Assembly: GCA_903919165.1 (NCBI GenBank) | Contig: CAIXHJ010000077.1 | Span: 1 to 5,072 of the forward strand | Direction of reading: 5' to 3' | From: an uncultured Holophagaceae bacterium | GTDB taxonomy: Bacteria; Acidobacteriota; Holophagae; Holophagales; Holophagaceae | DNA: 5,072 nt | Shown: in pieces, positions 1 to 5,072 of the stretch | Layout: every line of letters begins with the position of its first letter | Position numbering within the stretch: the stretch's first letter is position 1 | Notes under the pieces: model-generated | Seen by the model: only the letters and a program-made list of their open reading frames with translations | The model's database searches: none | What the model was told of the DNA's origin: nothing | Made by a program: the position numbers and the translations under genes

Positions 1-34
1 GGCCTTCAGGATCCAGGTGGGTCAAGTCGGCCAT
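1..34 (-). CDS. moaC: Start of probable MoaC (cyclic pyranopterin monophosphate synthase), cut by window edge
   Basis: Only the first 11 codons are present: ATG at 34 running left, reading MADLTHLDPEG. This matches the very conserved N-terminus of MoaC proteins (E. coli MoaC starts MSQLTHINAAGEAHMVDVS), which acts with MoaA in the first step of molybdenum cofactor synthesis in the cytosol. The start is supported by GGAG five bases upstream and by an in-frame TAG at 65-67 with no other ATG between. The gene lies 108 bp downstream of the HAD phosphatase on the same strand and may or may not share its transcript. The call rests on 11 residues: a start codon here is well supported, the MoaC identity is probable, and no catalytic residue can be seen. 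Confidence 0.58.
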   Translation of the reverse strand, partial: MADLTHLDPEG

Positions 35-142
35 GACTGCTCCGAGACAGGGCTTTCCATCAGACTATGCCTGGCGGAAAGCAGGGGTTCTCCGGGGGGG
101 AATTCCCAGGCGAAGCCAGCGAGCGCTCCCCCCAGGATCATT
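35..142. other. 108-bp gap between the HAD gene and probable moaC
   Basis: No credible gene. It contains a G7 run (94-100) that forms the 10-bp palindrome GGGAATTCCC (98-107). On the minus strand a GGGGGGA/TCCCCCC pairing could close a loop of about 25 nt, but no U-tract follows, so it is not a convincing terminator. The same 10-bp palindrome occurs again upstream of serA (2462-2471). I see no clear promoter for moaC here. Confidence 0.4.
40..44 (-). promoter_or_regulatory. Ribosome binding site of the probable moaC
   Basis: On the minus strand this reads CGGAG, ending five to six bases before the ATG at 34. It decides the start of the truncated gene at the left edge, because the reading frame upstream closes at 65-67. 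Confidence 0.55.
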
Positions 143-793
143 TCAAACACCCCAGGCCAGGAGGATGTCGCGCAAGGCCGCAGTATCCGGAGCATAGGCC
201 CGGGGGCTACAGGCGGCCAGGGCCTCCTGGGCGTAGAAACCATGCCCCACGGCCAGGCTGGGCACTCCGGCAGCCTTGGCCATGTCCAGGTCGAAGGGAG
301 TGTCCCCCACCATGAGAATGTCCTCGGGCCCCAGTCCGGTCCGGGTCTGCATCAACTCCAGGGTCTCCGGGTGGGGCTTGCCATGGGTGACGTCATCGGG
401 GGTGATGATGGGATCGAAGAAGGACTCCCATCCGAACCGTGCCATCTGGCGCATGAGGGGGACCGTGCGCTTGGAAGTGGCCACACCCATGCGCTGGCCT
501 CGAGTCCGCAGTTCTTCCAGCAGTTCGGGGATGCCCTCGAAGGGTCGGAGCATGTGTTCATTCTCCACATGACCGAAGCTGCGATAGGCCTTCAGCACCG
601 TGTCCCCGTCCAGACCCAGAGGGTCAAAGGCATTTCGAATGCCGACCTCCACCGGCAGGCCGACGTACTTCAGCCATTCGTCCATGACGGACCGGGGCTG
701 GCCCAAGGCGTCCAGGGCGTGAGCCATACCCGCTTCGATGAGGGGACGGCTGTCCACCAAGGTGCCGTCGAAGTCCCAGGCGATGAGTTTCAA
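143..793 (-). CDS. HAD-superfamily phosphatase (phosphoglycolate phosphatase / PpaX-like, subfamily IA)
   Basis: A 216-residue soluble hydrolase that should remove phosphate from a small phosphorylated metabolite through an Asp-phosphate intermediate. The four HAD motifs are all visible: nucleophile and acid in DFDGT (Asp7, Asp9), motif II Thr106-Ser107 in VATSK, motif III Lys139 in GKPHP, and motif IV Gly163-Asp164...Asp168 in GDTPFD. Residues about 15-85 form the alpha-helical cap typical of Gph/PpaX proteins. Length matches that family. The start is TTG: the DxD motif begins six residues later, no upstream ATG or GTG is nearby in frame, and a GGGAGG ribosome site sits five bases ahead. The gene follows serA by 31 bp and is probably co-transcribed. 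The substrate cannot be read from sequence: phosphoglycolate, pyrophosphate or phosphoserine are all possible. Class is near certain, substrate open. Confidence 0.92.
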   Translation of the reverse strand: MKLIAWDFDGTLVDSRPLIEAGMAHALDALGQPRSVMDEWLKYVGLPVEVGIRNAFDPLGLDGDTVLKAYRSFGHVENEHMLRPFEGIPELLEELRTRGQRMGVATSKRTVPLMRQMARFGWESFFDPIITPDDVTHGKPHPETLELMQTRTGLGPEDILMVGDTPFDLDMAKAAGVPSLAVGHGFYAQEALAACSPRAYAPDTAALRDILLAWGV

Positions 794-798
794 GAAAG

Positions 799-804
799 CC
801 TCCC
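799..804 (-). promoter_or_regulatory. Ribosome binding site that fixes the TTG start of the HAD phosphatase
   Basis: The minus strand reads GGGAGG, five bases before TTG at 793. It lies within the 31-bp gap after the serA stop. This strong site, with the catalytic DxD motif only six residues into the protein, makes TTG the only sensible start. Confidence 0.75.
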
Positions 805-824
805 GGCCTCCATCATGCCAGCCA

Positions 825-2420
825 TCAAGCCGAAGGCAGGTGCAGAGCCTGGATGAAGGTGGCCTCAGTGGCCCTCCGGAGCTCCTCCATTACGGGGGCC
901 AGTACGGGTGAATCGACGGACAGGACCACCATAGCTTCACCCTTCTTCTCCCGTCGGCCCAGGCTCATGAAGGCGATGTTGATGTCGTGCTGTCCGAGCA
1001 CCGTGCCAATCTTCCCGATCATGCCGGGACGATCCGTGTAGCTCAGGAGAAGCATGTGGGGTTCGGGCAGGAAATCCATGGCGTAATCCCGCAATCCGAC
1101 GATGCGGGGGGCGCCCTCGAAAAGGGTGCCAGACACGACCCTGGTTCCCCAGGGTCCTTCCAGCGTCAGGGTGATCAGGTTGGAGAAGGCCCCGCCCTGG
1201 GTGGTCTTGTGTTCTTCCACCACGAGGCCCATTCTCTCGGCCACGAGAGTGGCATTGACCATGTTCACCGGTTGGTCCACGGCCCGAGCCAGGAGAGCGG
1301 CCAGTCCACTCACGGACAGCGGTGAGCAGTCGTGGGAGGCGATGGCACCGCTGAAGCCGAACGAGACGCGATCCAGGTTGCCCTTGATGAGTTGGAGGCC
1401 GAACTCGCTGAGGATGGCCATCAGCTTGAAGTAGGGCCTCATCTGGTTCATGACAGAAGGGTCGAAGCGCGGGAGGTTGACAGCATTCTCCAGGGGCGCG
1501 CCATCCAGGTAGGCGAGAATCTCCTTGGACACATCGATGGCCACATTCACCTGAGCCTCCTGAGTGTTGGCGCCGAGATGCGGTGTCACAACCAATCGTT
1601 CCTGGGCAATGAGGGCCCTCATCAGGTCCGAGACTGGCGGCTCCACTGAAAACACGTCCACCGCAGCCAGGCTCACTTTGCCGGACTGGAGGGCGGAGAG
1701 AAGCATGGACTCATCCAGGATGCCGCCCCGGGCCACGTTGAGCAGGATCACCCCATCCTTCATGAAGTTCAGTTGGTCGGTGCCAACCATGCCGCGGGTT
1801 TCGTCGTTCAAAGGGGTGTGCACGGTGATGATGTCGCAGGACCGGCAGAGTTCGGAGAGGCTCACCAGCTGTACACCCAGATCCTGGGCCCGCTTGGCAC
1901 TGATGTAGGGGTCATAGCCCAGCACCTCGCACTCGAAGGCCTTGAGTCGAGCGGCCACGCGGCCACCCACCTTGCCCAGACCGATGACCCCCGCGGTCTT
2001 TCCCTTGAGTTCGACACCTGTGAATTTCGCGCGCTTCCACTCCCCCGACTTCAGGCTGGCGTTGGCGGAGGGCACATGCCTGCAAGCGGAAAGCAGCAGG
2101 GCCAGGGTGTGCTCGGCGGCGCTGTTCGTGTTGCCGAAGGGGGCATTCACCACGATGACGCCCTTCACGCTGGCATAGTCCACGTCCACATTGTCAATGC
2201 CAACCCCGGCCCGAGCCACGATCTTCAGATTCGACGCGGCGTCCAGCAGGGCCTTGTCCACGGTGGTGCCGCTACGGGTGATGATGGCGTCGTACCCGCC
2301 GATGCAGCCCAGCAGGGCCTCCTTGGAGAGTCCCAGGCGGATGTCGAGGTGGATGCGGGGATCCGCCCGGAGAAGCGCTAGACCCTCGCCAGTCACCTCG
2401 TCGGTCACGATGATCTTCAT
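825..2420 (-). CDS. serA: D-3-phosphoglycerate dehydrogenase (type 1, ACT-domain form)
   Basis: Oxidises 3-phosphoglycerate to 3-phosphohydroxypyruvate with NAD+, the first committed step of serine synthesis. The 531-residue product has the usual type 1 length and order: substrate-binding region (1-100 and about 290-320), Rossmann NAD domain (about 101-290) with GLGKVG at 147-152 and Asp170 at the end of the second strand, catalytic Arg231 (NVARGG), Glu260 (DVFSVEPP) and His281 (TPHLGA), then an intervening ASB domain (about 320-450) and a C-terminal ACT domain (about 455-531). Tyr461, Asp463 and Asn481 fall where serine contacts lie in the M. tuberculosis enzyme as I recall it, so serine feedback inhibition is likely (inference). 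ATG at 2420 is chosen over an in-frame TTG at 2501, because the protein family begins at MKIIVTDEV and GGTGGAG precedes this ATG by five bases. It heads a probable two-gene operon with the HAD phosphatase. Confidence 0.97.
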   Translation of the reverse strand: MKIIVTDEVTGEGLALLRADPRIHLDIRLGLSKEALLGCIGGYDAIITRSGTTVDKALLDAASNLKIVARAGVGIDNVDVDYASVKGVIVVNAPFGNTNSAAEHTLALLLSACRHVPSANASLKSGEWKRAKFTGVELKGKTAGVIGLGKVGGRVAARLKAFECEVLGYDPYISAKRAQDLGVQLVSLSELCRSCDIITVHTPLNDETRGMVGTDQLNFMKDGVILLNVARGGILDESMLLSALQSGKVSLAAVDVFSVEPPVSDLMRALIAQERLVVTPHLGANTQEAQVNVAIDVSKEILAYLDGAPLENAVNLPRFDPSVMNQMRPYFKLMAILSEFGLQLIKGNLDRVSFGFSGAIASHDCSPLSVSGLAALLARAVDQPVNMVNATLVAERMGLVVEEHKTTQGGAFSNLITLTLEGPWGTRVVSGTLFEGAPRIVGLRDYAMDFLPEPHMLLLSYTDRPGMIGKIGTVLGQHDINIAFMSLGRREKKGEAMVVLSVDSPVLAPVMEELRRATEATFIQALHLPSA

Positions 2421-2470
2421 GGAGACTCCACCTTCAGGTGCGGGTGCGCTCAAGGCGCGAAGGGAATTCC

Positions 2471-2485
2471 CCACCTTAGCGGTGG
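2471..2485. repeat. Inverted repeat CCACC-TTAGC-GGTGG upstream of serA
   Basis: Perfect 5-bp arms (2471-2475 and 2481-2485) around a 5-nt spacer, about 50-65 bp upstream of the serA ATG. If transcribed it makes a short hairpin in the serA leader. As DNA it overlaps the candidate -10 element. Either reading suggests a control site, but arms this short also arise by chance in GC-rich DNA. Confidence 0.35.
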
Positions 2486-2501
2486 AAGTTCCGGGAGACA
2501 A
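2473..2501 (-). promoter_or_regulatory. Candidate sigma-70 promoter of serA
   Basis: On the minus strand, TTGTCT (2501-2496) and TAAGGT (2478-2473) are separated by exactly 17 bp, giving a predicted start near 2466 and a leader of roughly 46 nt. The -35 matches consensus at four of six bases and the -10 at three of six, so this is a weak candidate. The -10 lies inside the CCACC/GGTGG inverted repeat, which would suit repression by a dimeric regulator. Confidence 0.25.
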
Positions 2502-2534
2502 GGATCGATGCCCTTCAGGGAGGGCTTGACGCTA

Positions 2535-2585
2535 GTGTGGTGTACCACGAGGTCCTGGATCATTCTCCGGGCTGAGCCACCACAC
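2535..2585. repeat. 8-bp inverted repeat GTGTGGTG / CACCACAC
   Basis: Perfect 8-bp arms at 2535-2542 and 2578-2585 with a 35-nt spacer. The left arm overlaps a second small symmetry, GTGGT-GT-ACCAC (2537-2548). It lies between the candidate serA promoter and the repeat cluster at 2585-2681. Confidence 0.35.
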
Positions 2586-2613
2586 ATGGCAGGGGTTTGG
2601 GGGCATGGCAGGG
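2585..2613 (+). repeat. Direct repeat CATGGCAGGG, two copies
   Basis: Two perfect 10-bp copies at 2585-2594 and 2604-2613, 19 bp apart (about two helical turns), separated by a G/T-rich spacer. The second copy shares its CATGGC with the left arm of the 10-bp inverted repeat at 2600-2609. Tandem spacing by about two helical turns is typical of paired protein sites, but no regulator can be named. Confidence 0.4.
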
Positions 2614-2674
2614 CCCCAAGGGGGTGACAGACCTGGCACGCATGTGTGCCAGATCGCCAGAGGGGCCATGCCCC
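2600..2674. repeat. Perfect 10-bp inverted repeat enclosing the central palindrome
   Basis: GGGGCATGGC at 2600-2609 is the exact reverse complement of GCCATGCCCC at 2665-2674. The 55-nt interior contains the 26-bp palindrome (2630-2655), so a transcript in either direction could fold into a closing stem with an internal hairpin. Alternative local pairings also exist, TTGGGG/CCCCAA (2597-2602 with 2614-2619) and CCCC-GAT-GGGG (2671-2681). This could be a structured RNA, a cruciform-prone site or an operator cluster. Confidence 0.45.
2630..2655. promoter_or_regulatory. 26-bp near-perfect palindrome, candidate operator
   Basis: The two 13-bp halves, centred between 2642 and 2643, pair at 11 of 13 positions; mismatches are 2640/2645 and 2632/2653. 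The core arms CTGGCAC (2633-2639) and GTGCCAG (2646-2652) are perfect. This looks like the binding site of a symmetric dimeric regulator lying about 155 bp from the desaturase ATG and 210 bp from the serA ATG. As RNA it would be a short stable hairpin, but no U-run follows on either strand, so it is not a standard terminator. The regulator is unknown. Confidence 0.5.
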
Positions 2675-2710
2675 GATGGGGATGCACTGGCCCGTCCGAA
2701 CGTCAATCCT

Positions 2711-2770
2711 GCTATTTCAGAGCCAGCACACTAATGGCCGCATCAGAAATGCGCGGGGCGGCTATTGCAG
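2711..2770 (+). repeat. Paired boxes GCTATT(T/G)CAG, 50 bp apart
   Basis: GCTATTTCAG (2711-2720) and GCTATTGCAG (2761-2770) differ at one base and start exactly 50 bp apart, close to five helical turns, so both would face the same side of the DNA. They sit just upstream of the candidate desaturase -10. They may be activator or repressor sites; chance recurrence is not excluded. Confidence 0.3.
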
Positions 2771-2778
2771 AAGCGCGG

Positions 2779-2784
2779 TAGAAT
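2779..2784 (+). promoter_or_regulatory. Candidate -10 element for the desaturase gene
   Basis: TAGAAT matches the sigma-70 -10 consensus at five of six bases in the only AT-richer patch before the gene. Transcription would start near 2790 and give a leader of about 20 nt. No acceptable -35 lies 16-18 bp upstream (that stretch is GC-only), so the promoter, if real, probably depends on an activator. Confidence 0.28.
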
Positions 2785-2806
2785 TGAACTCTATTTTGGA
2801 GTCAAT
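2783..2806 (+). promoter_or_regulatory. Hairpin covering the desaturase ribosome binding site
   Basis: Left arm ATTGAACTC (2783-2791) pairs with GAGTCAAT (2799-2806) as eight base pairs with one bulged A and a 7-nt loop. The Shine-Dalgarno GGAG (2798-2801) lies at the loop-stem junction with GAG paired, so folding would hide it from the ribosome, eight bases before the ATG at 2810. The paired sequence is what I see; control of translation by this stem, or its use as a DNA operator, is inference. Confidence 0.4.
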
Positions 2807-2809
2807 GGA

Positions 2810-3961
2810 ATGGCCGAGGCCAGACACTGGAATCTTCTCAACACGCTTTTCCTCACGGGGACCCTTGCCCTGGCGCTTGCGCTGGTGCCCTGGCGGCTGG
2901 CCGCCTCGGGGCTGCGATGGAGCGAGGCACTGGTCTTCCTCGCCATGACCTTCGCCATCGGCACGGCCATCAGTGGTGGTTACCATCGGCTCTTCAGCCA
3001 CCGGGCCTACAAGGCCACTTGGCCAGTACGATTCCTGTTCCTATGTCTCGGCGCCGCGGCCTTCGAGAACTCGGCCCTCAAGTGGTCGAGCGACCACCGG
3101 GTGCACCATCAGCATGTGGATACGGAGCAGGATCCATACAGCATCCGTCACGGGTTCTGGTACGCCCACTGGACCTGGGCGATGGAAGCCAAGGACCTTC
3201 CCCTCGCTGGTGTGGCTGATCTGGAGAAGGATCCGCTGGTGCGCTGGCAGCACCAGAACCACTTCCTCATCGGGGCCGTGGTGGCCACCATTCCGCTCTG
3301 GATCGGGTTCGCCACGGGCAACCTCCTCGGCCACTTCGTGTTTGGCGTGGCCCTGCGCATCGTGATGACCCACCACACCACCTTCTTCATCAACAGTGCC
3401 GCCCACATGTTTGGCAGCCGCCCATACACCGATGTGAACACGGCCCGCGACAACTGGCTGCTGGCCCCGATCACCTACGGCGAGGGGTACCACAACTTCC
3501 ATCATCGGTGGCAGTGGGACTACCGCAATGGCGCGCTCTGGTATCAATGGGACACCACCAAGTGGTTGCTGAACGTACTCGGGTGGATGGGGCTGGTGGG
3601 CCAATTCCGAAGGGTTCCCGCCGAGGCCATGATCCGGGCCCGCCTGCTCATGGAGGAGAAGCGGTTGCGAGAGCGCCTGGTACTGGCCAGTCCGGGCGTC
3701 ATCACCCCCATGCAGGCCCGCCTTGGATCGGCGCGGTTGAAGCTGGATGCCGCCCTGGTCTCCCTGCATGAGCGGCATGAGGCCTGGAGTCATAAGCAGG
3801 CCGAGTGGCGGGCCAAAGGGCTGGCCAAGGCCGAGGCGTGGCGTGAGGCCAAGGCTGAATGGCAGGTATCCCTGGCCGTGCACCGAGCGGAACTGAAGGC
3901 TGCCTGGGCGGAGTGGAAGGCCGCCCGGCTGGAAGCACGGTCCATGCTGGCGTACGTCTAG
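2810..3961 (+). CDS. Membrane fatty-acid desaturase (delta-9 acyl-CoA desaturase type) with Trp-rich C-terminal tail
   Basis: A di-iron integral membrane enzyme that introduces a cis double bond into a saturated acyl chain, using O2 and an electron donor, so adjusting membrane fluidity. The 383-residue protein carries every expected ligand motif: HRLFSH (59-64), HRVHH (96-100), NSAAH (195-199) and HNFHH (228-232), matching in order the ten metal-binding residues of mammalian SCD1. Hydrophobic segments lie near 9-31, 37-57, 71-86 and 152-182. The catalytic part ends near residue 270; the remaining 110 residues are a charged, helical tail with tryptophans at 326, 333, 344, 351, 366 and 369. ATG at 2810 is preferred over an in-frame TTG at 2765, because GGAG precedes it by eight bases and the extra residues add nothing recognisable. 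Exact regiospecificity and acyl carrier (CoA, ACP or phospholipid) cannot be read from sequence. Confidence 0.93.
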   Translation: MAEARHWNLLNTLFLTGTLALALALVPWRLAASGLRWSEALVFLAMTFAIGTAISGGYHRLFSHRAYKATWPVRFLFLCLGAAAFENSALKWSSDHRVHHQHVDTEQDPYSIRHGFWYAHWTWAMEAKDLPLAGVADLEKDPLVRWQHQNHFLIGAVVATIPLWIGFATGNLLGHFVFGVALRIVMTHHTTFFINSAAHMFGSRPYTDVNTARDNWLLAPITYGEGYHNFHHRWQWDYRNGALWYQWDTTKWLLNVLGWMGLVGQFRRVPAEAMIRARLLMEEKRLRERLVLASPGVITPMQARLGSARLKLDAALVSLHERHEAWSHKQAEWRAKGLAKAEAWREAKAEWQVSLAVHRAELKAAWAEWKAARLEARSMLAYV

Positions 3962-4018
3962 AGCGAACGGCCTCCCTCGCCTGTGGGATCATGAACCGTC
4001 AGTTCATTGGAGCTCAGC
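3962..4018 (+). other. 57-bp gap between desaturase and lpd
   Basis: Contains the lpd ribosome site (GGAG, 4009-4012) and no hairpin with a U-tract. The only pairing seen is GCGA/TCGC (3963-3966 with 3977-3980), too weak for a terminator. Read-through from the desaturase into lpd is therefore possible, but no promoter was recognised either. Confidence 0.4.
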
Positions 4019-5072
4019 ATGGCTTCCTTCGACCTCATCGTCATTGGCTCCGGTCCCGGCGGCTACATCGCGGCCATTCGTGCCGCCCAGCTGGGGCTGA
4101 GCACGGCCATTGTGGAGAAGGACCCGGCGCTCGGCGGCACCTGCCTACATCGCGGCTGCATTCCCGCCAAGACCTGGCTGGAGACCGCTCACCGGTTCGA
4201 GCAGATGAAGGTGGCAGGCGACTATGGCATCGACGGTGTGGAAGCCAAGGCACTGAAACCCAATCTGGAAACCATCGTCAAGCGCAAGGGCCGCATCGTC
4301 CTGAAGAACGCCAAGGGCATCGAGTTCCTGATGAAGAAGAACAAGGTGGCCGTGCTGAAGGGGTTCGGCAGGCTGCTGGGCGGTGGCAAGGTGCAGGTGG
4401 AGGGTGAGGTCCACGAAGCCAAGCGCATCATCCTGGCCACCGGATCGGCGCCCAAACCGATTCCCGGCCTTGAGACCGACGGGAAGCAGGTGCTCAACAG
4501 CGACCACATCCTTGAGATGACCGAGCTGCCGGCGCACCTGGTGATCCTTGGGGCAGGCGCCATCGGCGTGGAGTTCGCGTCGGTGTTCAGCCGCCTGGGT
4601 TCCAAGGTGACACTGGTCGAGTTCATGGACACGATCCTCCCCCTCGAGGATCAAGACATTGGTCTCGAGTTGGCCAAGATCTTCCGCAAGTCCTACAAGA
4701 TCGACGTGCGGACGAGCACCAAGATCACCCGCATCGAGAGGGGGGCGGACGGCGTGGTATGCCACATGGAGGGCGAGTCCGCCGCTGAAGTCGTGGGTAG
4801 CCATCTGCTGGTGGCCGTGGGCCGCGCACCCCTGGTGGAAGGCATCGGCCTGGAGATGACCAAGGCCCAGGTGGACCGCGGGTGTGTGGTGATCGATAGG
4901 TTCATGCAGACCGGCGAACCCGGTCTCTATGCCATCGGCGACATCGTGCGCACGCCCTGGCTGGCCCATGTCGCCAGCGACGAGGGCATCGTGGCCGCCG
5001 AACACGCGGCCCAGAGCCTGGGCAAGGATGTGCATCCCCATCCCGTCCGCTACGACCGCTTCCCCGCTTGCA
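4019..5072 (+). CDS. lpdA: Dihydrolipoamide dehydrogenase (E3), C-terminus beyond window
   Basis: FAD enzyme that reoxidises dihydrolipoyl groups with NAD+, serving 2-oxoacid dehydrogenase complexes or the glycine cleavage system. The first 351 residues are present. Visible are the FAD Rossmann motif GSGPGG (10-15) with Glu33, the redox-active disulfide Cys42/Cys47 in GGTCLHRGCIPAK (39-51), the ATGSAP element (140-145), the NAD motif GAGAIG (178-183) with acidic Glu201 (favouring NAD over NADP), and the second FAD-binding AIGDI (305-309) followed by LAHVASDEG (315-323). The dimerisation domain with the catalytic His-Glu pair lies beyond 5072. ATG at 4019 has GGAG six bases upstream and begins at the canonical MASFDLIVIGSG. 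The disulfide and LAHVA-type motif favour Lpd over mercuric or glutathione reductase. No E1, E2 or glycine cleavage gene is in view, so the partner complex is unknown. Confidence 0.95.
   Translation, partial: MASFDLIVIGSGPGGYIAAIRAAQLGLSTAIVEKDPALGGTCLHRGCIPAKTWLETAHRFEQMKVAGDYGIDGVEAKALKPNLETIVKRKGRIVLKNAKGIEFLMKKNKVAVLKGFGRLLGGGKVQVEGEVHEAKRIILATGSAPKPIPGLETDGKQVLNSDHILEMTELPAHLVILGAGAIGVEFASVFSRLGSKVTLVEFMDTILPLEDQDIGLELAKIFRKSYKIDVRTSTKITRIERGADGVVCHMEGESAAEVVGSHLLVAVGRAPLVEGIGLEMTKAQVDRGCVVIDRFMQTGEPGLYAIGDIVRTPWLAHVASDEGIVAAEHAAQSLGKDVHPHPVRYDRFPAC

Larger units (their letters stand above)
2421..2809. other. 389-bp divergent intergenic region rich in inverted and direct repeats
   Basis: Separates the start codons of serA (leftward) and the desaturase (rightward), so it must carry both promoters. 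I found no credible gene: the short ORFs crossing it (for example plus-strand from 2646) have no recognisable product. It is dense in symmetric sequence, listed separately: an inverted repeat at 2471-2485, an 8-bp inverted repeat GTGTGGTG (2535-2542) with CACCACAC (2578-2585), a nested repeat cluster at 2585-2681, paired boxes at 2711 and 2761, and a hairpin at 2783-2806. The middle part (about 2535-2695) is further from either start codon than simple promoters need, so it could host regulator sites or a small structured RNA. Confidence 0.6.

Noticed and set aside
98..107. GGGAATTCCC palindrome, also present at 2462-2471
   Set aside because: Two copies in gene-upstream DNA are curious, but the flanks differ, the distances to the start codons differ (64 and 42 bp), and a 10-bp self-complementary word next to G-runs can recur by chance.
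17..856. Plus-strand 279-residue open frame
   Set aside because: Lies antisense to the HAD gene, which has all four catalytic motifs; the antisense product is low-complexity in Gly/His/Gln and has no recognisable domain. GC-rich codon use keeps such frames open.
1773..2381. Plus-strand 202-residue open frame
   Set aside because: Antisense to the N-terminal half of serA, with no domain and no ribosome site worth noting.
2421..2501. 27-residue N-terminal extension of SerA from an upstream TTG
   Set aside because: The extension overlaps the candidate promoter, has no family similarity, and the ATG at 2420 has a well-placed ribosome site.
2597..2652. Intrinsic terminator formed by the TTGGGG/CCCCAA or CTGGCAC/GTGCCAG stems
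   Set aside because: No U-tract follows on either strand, and both flanking genes diverge from this region, so no terminator is expected here.
2535..2700. 6S RNA, SRP RNA or tmRNA in the repeat-rich intergenic region
   Set aside because: No SRP tetraloop or receptor-like motif, no tRNA-like ends, and no clear 6S-type long duplex with a central bubble could be traced by eye.
2765..2809. 15-residue N-terminal extension of the desaturase from TTG
   Set aside because: It would include the candidate -10 and the ribosome site of the ATG at 2810; nothing in the added residues suggests a real protein segment.
3041..3883. Minus-strand 280-residue open frame
   Set aside because: Antisense to the desaturase histidine-box region; its His/Pro/Gly composition mirrors the sense codons and no family is recognised.
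4145..5041. Minus-strand 298-residue open frame
   Set aside because: Antisense to lpdA, whose cofactor motifs are intact. The His/Leu/Gln-rich product is a shadow.

Overview
The window is GC-rich bacterial chromosome with densely packed, housekeeping-type genes, strong GGAG-type ribosome binding sites and one TTG start. I see no insertion sequence, phage, CRISPR, tRNA or rRNA signal. The aerobic acyl-CoA-type desaturase, the long (type 1) SerA and the lipoamide dehydrogenase fit a Gram-negative, O2-exposed heterotroph. Acidobacteriota (Holophagae-like) or a deltaproteobacterial-type lineage is possible, but this is an impression and not something the sequence proves.

Minus-strand block (1-2420), read right to left: serA (D-3-phosphoglycerate dehydrogenase, complete), then 31 bp later a HAD-family phosphatase with a TTG start, then after 108 bp the first 11 codons of a gene whose N-terminus looks like MoaC (molybdenum cofactor synthesis), which runs off the left edge. 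serA and the HAD gene look co-transcribed, which raises the possibility that the HAD enzyme works in the serine pathway.

Divergent intergenic region (2421-2809, 389 bp): the part of the window least explained by genes. It holds a weak candidate serA promoter with a CCACC/GGTGG inverted repeat over its -10, a 26-bp near-perfect palindrome, a perfect 10-bp inverted repeat enclosing that palindrome, a 10-bp direct repeat, a pair of GCTATT(T/G)CAG boxes exactly 50 bp apart, and a small hairpin that would cover the desaturase Shine-Dalgarno sequence.

Plus-strand block (2810-5072): a membrane fatty-acid desaturase with all expected histidine boxes and an unusual Trp/Lys/Glu-rich helical tail of about 110 residues. 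After 57 bp comes dihydrolipoamide dehydrogenase (E3), which runs off the right edge before its C-terminal dimerisation domain. The long ORFs antisense to these genes are GC-codon shadows. I found no clearly novel multi-gene system. The items most worth a second look are the structured intergenic region, the desaturase tail and the serA-HAD pairing.
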